DNA of 42,274 nucleotides, from NCBI GenBank assembly GCA_016180925.1, contig JACPAH010000001.1, forward strand, positions 1 through 42,274. Reading direction: 5' to 3'. This DNA comes from Candidatus Aenigmatarchaeota archaeon (lineage in GTDB: Archaea > Aenigmatarchaeota > Aenigmatarchaeia > GW2011-AR5). Below the pieces are notes generated by a model. The model was not told the DNA's origin. It saw nothing but the letters and a program-made list of their open reading frames with translations, and did not search any database. Below, in pieces: positions 38,960 to 42,274 of the stretch; the stretch's first letter is position 1, and each line of letters begins with the position of its first letter. The translations under genes were made by a program, and so were the position numbers.

Positions 38960-40204
38960 GTGTCTATACACTTTTCCGCGCACTATAGTGCAGGAGACGC
39001 TTCCTGGAAAAGTCATGCCTTCGAACGGCGACCATCCGCATTTCGTTTTCAAGTTTTCCCTGGTGACCATGTAAGGGGCAGACATGTCGATAACCGTGAG
39101 GGAGCCTGCATATCCGGGCTCAATCCTTCCATATTTAACCGGCATGAAATGCCCGGCAAACAGCCCGGGATTATACGAGCAGACCCTTGCTATGTCCTGC
39201 GGAGTGTAACAATGCTCTCTCATGAGCCATGTCGTGAAAGCCCCGTAGGTGTCAAGATGTGGAATACCTGAAATGCCTTTCAATTTCTCGTCCCGCGTGT
39301 GCGGCGCGTGGTCAGTTGCAAGGTAGTCAATGTCCCCATACCGCAGGCCTTCTATGAGGGCCTCCCTGTCGTCCGGGCTCCTCAACGGTGAATTCACCTG
39401 GAGCCACAGCCTGTTTTTATCCATGAGCATCGATGTATCAAAATAAAGATGGTGGGGTGTCGCTTCGAGAACCACATCAACATATCGCTCTCTTGCCCTG
39501 CGTATTCTGTCCATGTGCGTTCCAATGGAGAAATGGCATAATTTTCCGTGCTGCCTGTATTTCCGTATGAGATACAGCGCGAAATCAGTGGCCATGACTT
39601 CGGCCTCGCGCGGCCTCCTTTGCTCGTGAGTCATCTGAGCTGCCGAACGCGCCAAGACATCCGAATCTTCGCAGTGATAACTGACATTCCGATGTCCGTA
39701 ATGACTCACGGCTTCCTCGACATCATCCCTTGTGTGTAAATCCAGCCTCTCCACATACGGGTTGGGGCCGCCTCTCGATACAGCGCCAATATAGGCCTTG
39801 TAAGGGACTTCTCTTCTGAGAGGGCGTGTGCCGGGACCTATGCCTGCATACAGGAATACATCCACCAGAGACGCTTTCGCCAGCCCCTCCTTGGCCTCAT
39901 AGCTTTCGTCATCAACCGGAGGCACGTCATTGTTTGGCATATCACCCGCAAGCACAACACCGCCGTTTATGGCGGCCTCCGACATCGTGTGGAATGTTTC
40001 CTTGTGGACCTTCTTTCTGCCCGCATCCTCCCTTGCATGGATGTGAAGGTCAACGAACCCGGGAAACACCAGCTGCTCATAGAACCTGATGTCAGGTGTT
40101 CCAAGATACTCCCCGACATCCTCTATAAGGCCTGTATCGGGATTTATCCCCACCTGGCCGAACCTCTCGCCTTCGTGGCTTATCAGCCTTCCTTCAACTA
40201 TCAT
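38942..40204 (-). CDS. pyrC: Dihydroorotase
   Basis: This 420-residue amidohydrolase has DLHIHARED with H54 and H56, SYHCED and ATPHHLYFD with further metal His, and LATDHAPHT with the catalytic Asp. The bridging carboxylated Lys is probably in YKAYIG. It cyclises carbamoyl aspartate to dihydroorotate. It follows pyrD by 9 nt on the same strand, so the two form an operon for consecutive pyrimidine steps. The last five codons lie within element E4. Confidence 0.92.
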   Translation of the reverse strand: MIVEGRLISHEGERFGQVGINPDTGLIEDVGEYLGTPDIRFYEQLVFPGFVDLHIHAREDAGRKKVHKETFHTMSEAAINGGVVLAGDMPNNDVPPVDDESYEAKEGLAKASLVDVFLYAGIGPGTRPLRREVPYKAYIGAVSRGGPNPYVERLDLHTRDDVEEAVSHYGHRNVSYHCEDSDVLARSAAQMTHEQRRPREAEVMATDFALYLIRKYRQHGKLCHFSIGTHMDRIRRARERYVDVVLEATPHHLYFDTSMLMDKNRLWLQVNSPLRSPDDREALIEGLRYGDIDYLATDHAPHTRDEKLKGISGIPHLDTYGAFTTWLMREHCYTPQDIARVCSYNPGLFAGHFMPVKYGRIEPGYAGSLTVIDMSAPYMVTRENLKTKCGWSPFEGMTFPGSVSCTIVRGKVYRHYTQRH

Positions 40205-40213
40205 CCAGGCACC

Positions 40214-41374
40214 TCATCTGTCGCAAAGCAGTTTTCTTCCGTTCCTCACTTCTTCCTGAAGCTGCTCCAGGTCGTCGTAACGGTCCGCCATGAGTCTGTC
40301 GACAACCCTTTCCTGCTTCCTTGCGACAAGCCCGGGGCCGTAGAAAGTCTCGGGTGTGTAGCTTTCCAGCGCGGTCGCGCCAAGTTTGAAGGTTTCGTAA
40401 GCGTCGTCGCCGTCGAATATGCCGCCGCAGGCGAAGATTACGGCTTCAGGAAATACCTGATGCGTGTCCGCTGTCATGCGCAGCCTGTAAGGCTTCAGGG
40501 GCGCGCCGCTCCTGCCTGCAGATTTATACCCCCATCTTTTTGAAGGCACCTGTTCCTTCGGGACCATTTTGGTATTGGGCCCGACTATGCCGTGGCCGCC
40601 GCCGTCAAGGAACGCTTCCGTCAATCTTAGATGCTGCTCCATTCCGTCTCCCTCGTAAGGCCCCATCTTGACAAGCCTCAGCTTGTCTGGAGCGTGCCTC
40701 GCCATGAGCCCTGCATGCTCCCTGAAGGCTTCCGGAGTCCTTAGAAGCTTCAGGGCGTCCGTATTCGGCGAAAACGGGTTCCATACATGTCCCTGAACGT
40801 ATGGGTCCAGCTCCGTCAACAGAACTTTCATTTGCGCCAGTGCGGTTTCCACGGCATTTTCCTCCGACAATGGGAGGCCGCATTCGCTAACATATATCGG
40901 ATAATCAGGCATTGTTTTCCTGAAATATCTTATTTGTGAAAGAAAGTAATTCATGCCTTCGCTCGGAAAGCCCTGGGCATTGTACAAGTCATCTGCATTC
41001 CCGACAGCGACCGTCGGCCTGTCATTCCCCCTTCTTTGGGAAACGATTACTGTCCCGGGCTCCTGAAACCCGTATACGAGGGAAAGCGGCTTGAGTGCAT
41101 CGCCGTCCTTGTCGAGCCCGGCAGCCGTTCCCATGGCCCGTACTCTCTGGCCGTTCAGGGAGATTTCCAGCCACGGAGAATCAAAAATATAACTGTTACT
41201 TCTCAGAACTTCAACAGCATCCGGGTCATTCAGCATGCCAAGCACGTAATCGTGCACCCTTTCAGGGTCTCCTTCGCTCCTCCTGTAAAGCCCGGGCCTG
41301 ACGAGGTGCCTGAACAGCAGGGGATGATGAAGGCTCTGCTCAAACAGAAATCTTTCGGCAGAATTCAGGGGCAT
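40214..41374 (-). CDS. pyrD: Dihydroorotate dehydrogenase, class 2-like
   Basis: The 386-residue FMN barrel has AAGLDKDGDALKPL, GFQEPGTVIVSQRRGNDRP, NAQGFPSEG, NPFSPNT, KSAGRSGAPLKPYR, and ACGGIFDGDDAYETFKLGA with ESYTPETFYGPG. This layout follows class 2 (quinone-type) enzymes, including the N-terminal helical region with a RHLVRPGLY segment that may touch the membrane. It oxidises dihydroorotate to orotate. It precedes pyrC in the same operon. Some motifs are more divergent than in typical PyrD (LDKDG for FDKNA). Confidence 0.88.
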   Translation of the reverse strand: MPLNSAERFLFEQSLHHPLLFRHLVRPGLYRRSEGDPERVHDYVLGMLNDPDAVEVLRSNSYIFDSPWLEISLNGQRVRAMGTAAGLDKDGDALKPLSLVYGFQEPGTVIVSQRRGNDRPTVAVGNADDLYNAQGFPSEGMNYFLSQIRYFRKTMPDYPIYVSECGLPLSEENAVETALAQMKVLLTELDPYVQGHVWNPFSPNTDALKLLRTPEAFREHAGLMARHAPDKLRLVKMGPYEGDGMEQHLRLTEAFLDGGGHGIVGPNTKMVPKEQVPSKRWGYKSAGRSGAPLKPYRLRMTADTHQVFPEAVIFACGGIFDGDDAYETFKLGATALESYTPETFYGPGLVARKQERVVDRLMADRYDDLEQLQEEVRNGRKLLCDR

Positions 41375-41449
41375 AACAAATTATGCCGACGAACCTTTTT
41401 ATTTCTGGGCATAAAAATTTCCAATTCCGGAAGAATTACGCATACACTG

Positions 41450-42274
41450 CTAGAACCTTCTTCTCCTGAAACCCATGCGGTTGCCGAACCTGCTGCTTCT
41501 TTCAGGCATCCTGAACTTTATCACCGGGAACTTCTCCTGTAAGCCTTTCTCTATCTCCTGCTTCCCTATTATCTTGCGGAAAACTTCGTGGTCCCTGTTG
41601 GAAAGAAGGGTGATAGCCTTTCCCTCGGCGCCGATGCGGGCCGTGCGCCCTATCCTGTGGATGTAGTCCTCGGGACCGTTCGGGCAGTCGTAGTTGAATA
41701 TGTGAGTGACGTTCTTTATGTCAAGACCTCGGGCCGCGACGTCGGTCGCCACGAGGACATGCACTTTGCCGGAATGAAACCCTTCCATTATGGCGTTTCT
41801 CCTGCTCTGCGTGTGGCCGCCGTGAATCGCTTTTGCCTCGATTCCGTTCTGCTCGAGGGCGGAAGCGACGATGTCCGTTATGCCGCGGGTGGCGCAGAAC
41901 ACTATCGCGAGCGTCGGCTTCTCCTTCTTCATCAGGTGCACAAGAAGCGACATCTTGTACTCCTGCTTCACGTCATAATATACCTGCCTGAGTTTGTGCT
42001 TCGAGACATGGGCCTGGGCCCTGACGCGCACCGGATTTATCATATAGTTCTTCACTATATACATCAGTTCGTCAGGTATCGTGGCCGAAAACATCATCGT
42101 CTGCCTCTTCCTCGGCATCTGGCTGACTATCAGCTTGATGTCGTCTATGAATCCCATGTCAAGCATCCTGTCGGCCTCGTCAAAAACGAGCATCTTCAGG
42201 CCGGAGTAGTTTATGTTGCCGCGCCTCATGTGGTCGAGGATGCGGCCGGGCGTGCCCACGACGACGTCAGCATG
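41450..42274 (-). CDS. DEAD-box RNA helicase (5' end cut by window)
   Basis: The visible 274 residues begin at ADVVVGTPGR (motif Ib) and include VFDEADRM (DEAD), MFSATIP (SAT), VATDVAARGLDI and IHRIGRTAR, then a basic Arg/Gly/Phe-rich tail (SRFGNRMGFRRRRF). These are the RecA-like domain motifs of DEAD-box helicases, which unwind short RNA duplexes with ATP. The Q motif and Walker A are outside the window, so the full length is unknown. Confidence 0.93.
   Translation of the reverse strand, partial: HADVVVGTPGRILDHMRRGNINYSGLKMLVFDEADRMLDMGFIDDIKLIVSQMPRKRQTMMFSATIPDELMYIVKNYMINPVRVRAQAHVSKHKLRQVYYDVKQEYKMSLLVHLMKKEKPTLAIVFCATRGITDIVASALEQNGIEAKAIHGGHTQSRRNAIMEGFHSGKVHVLVATDVAARGLDIKNVTHIFNYDCPNGPEDYIHRIGRTARIGAEGKAITLLSNRDHEVFRKIIGKQEIEKGLQEKFPVIKFRMPERSSRFGNRMGFRRRRF

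Overview
The window is a gene-dense stretch of an archaeal chromosome, most likely from a DPANN-type archaeon. The phylum cannot be fixed from one window. Archaeal markers seen are RNA polymerase subunit L, transcription factor S, a Dph2-type diphthamide enzyme, archaeal SepF, Mre11/Rad50, an XPD-type helicase, RtcB plus archease, and an S26-type signal peptidase. Two tiny proteins, a SWIB-like one and a histone-fold one, also fit DPANN. Many start codons lie about 22-30 nt downstream of a TATA-like box, which suggests leaderless transcripts. A minority carry Shine-Dalgarno sequences. AGG and ATA codons are frequent.

Layout. 0-9.6 kb: end of a DUF4258/DUF2283 pair, mre11-rad50, small zinc-ribbon proteins, an RNase HIII without its usual N-terminal domain, sepF, SWIB-like and histone-like proteins, a GT-like protein. 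9.7-17.4 kb: XPD-type helicase, a PP2C phosphatase, thiI, leucyl aminopeptidase, a frameshifted receiver domain, DJ-1/PfpI, and an MBL-fold protein without canonical metal ligands. 17.8-22.1 kb: a translationally coupled operon of a TrpD-like phosphoribosyltransferase, a HAD nucleotidase and a nucleoside hydrolase, then archease and Asd. 22-27 kb: COG0523 GTPase, a reverse-transcriptase remnant, VapBC, and rtcB interrupted by a LAGLIDADG intein. 27-32 kb: an orphan Csa1/Cas4-like nuclease and an extracytoplasmic redox group (CuA cupredoxin lipoprotein, NQR2/RnfD-like membrane protein, DsbA, with a glutaredoxin nearby). 32-38 kb: dph2-rpoL-HD operon, TFS, an AbrB-ACT regulator with a direct-repeat operator candidate, a HisG-like protein, signal peptidase, a lipoate ligase-like protein, HicB-like. 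38.5-42.3 kb: DUF5069, pyrD-pyrC, and a DEAD-box helicase cut by the window end.

The most unusual signal is not a gene. Intergenic spaces carry structured inverted-repeat elements. One family is a 96-nt twin hairpin: three copies of identical length (6933, 26926, 31777) and a diverged fourth (38866), with stems that co-vary between copies. A second group of hairpin modules begins CTCA and ends TGCAGA and lies just upstream of promoters of + strand genes. A third pair (about 4520 and 9661) shares a GC hairpin and an outer stem with compensatory changes. In several places the element ends supply TATA boxes, and one copy supplies the last codons and stop codons of two convergent genes.

How genes may work together: HAD, nucleoside hydrolase and TrpD-like enzymes would make a dephosphorylation, base-release and phosphoribosylation route. 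RtcB and archease form an RNA ligation pair. PyrD and PyrC supply pyrimidines. Three loci show single-base frame breaks, so assembly errors should be excluded before calling them pseudogenes.
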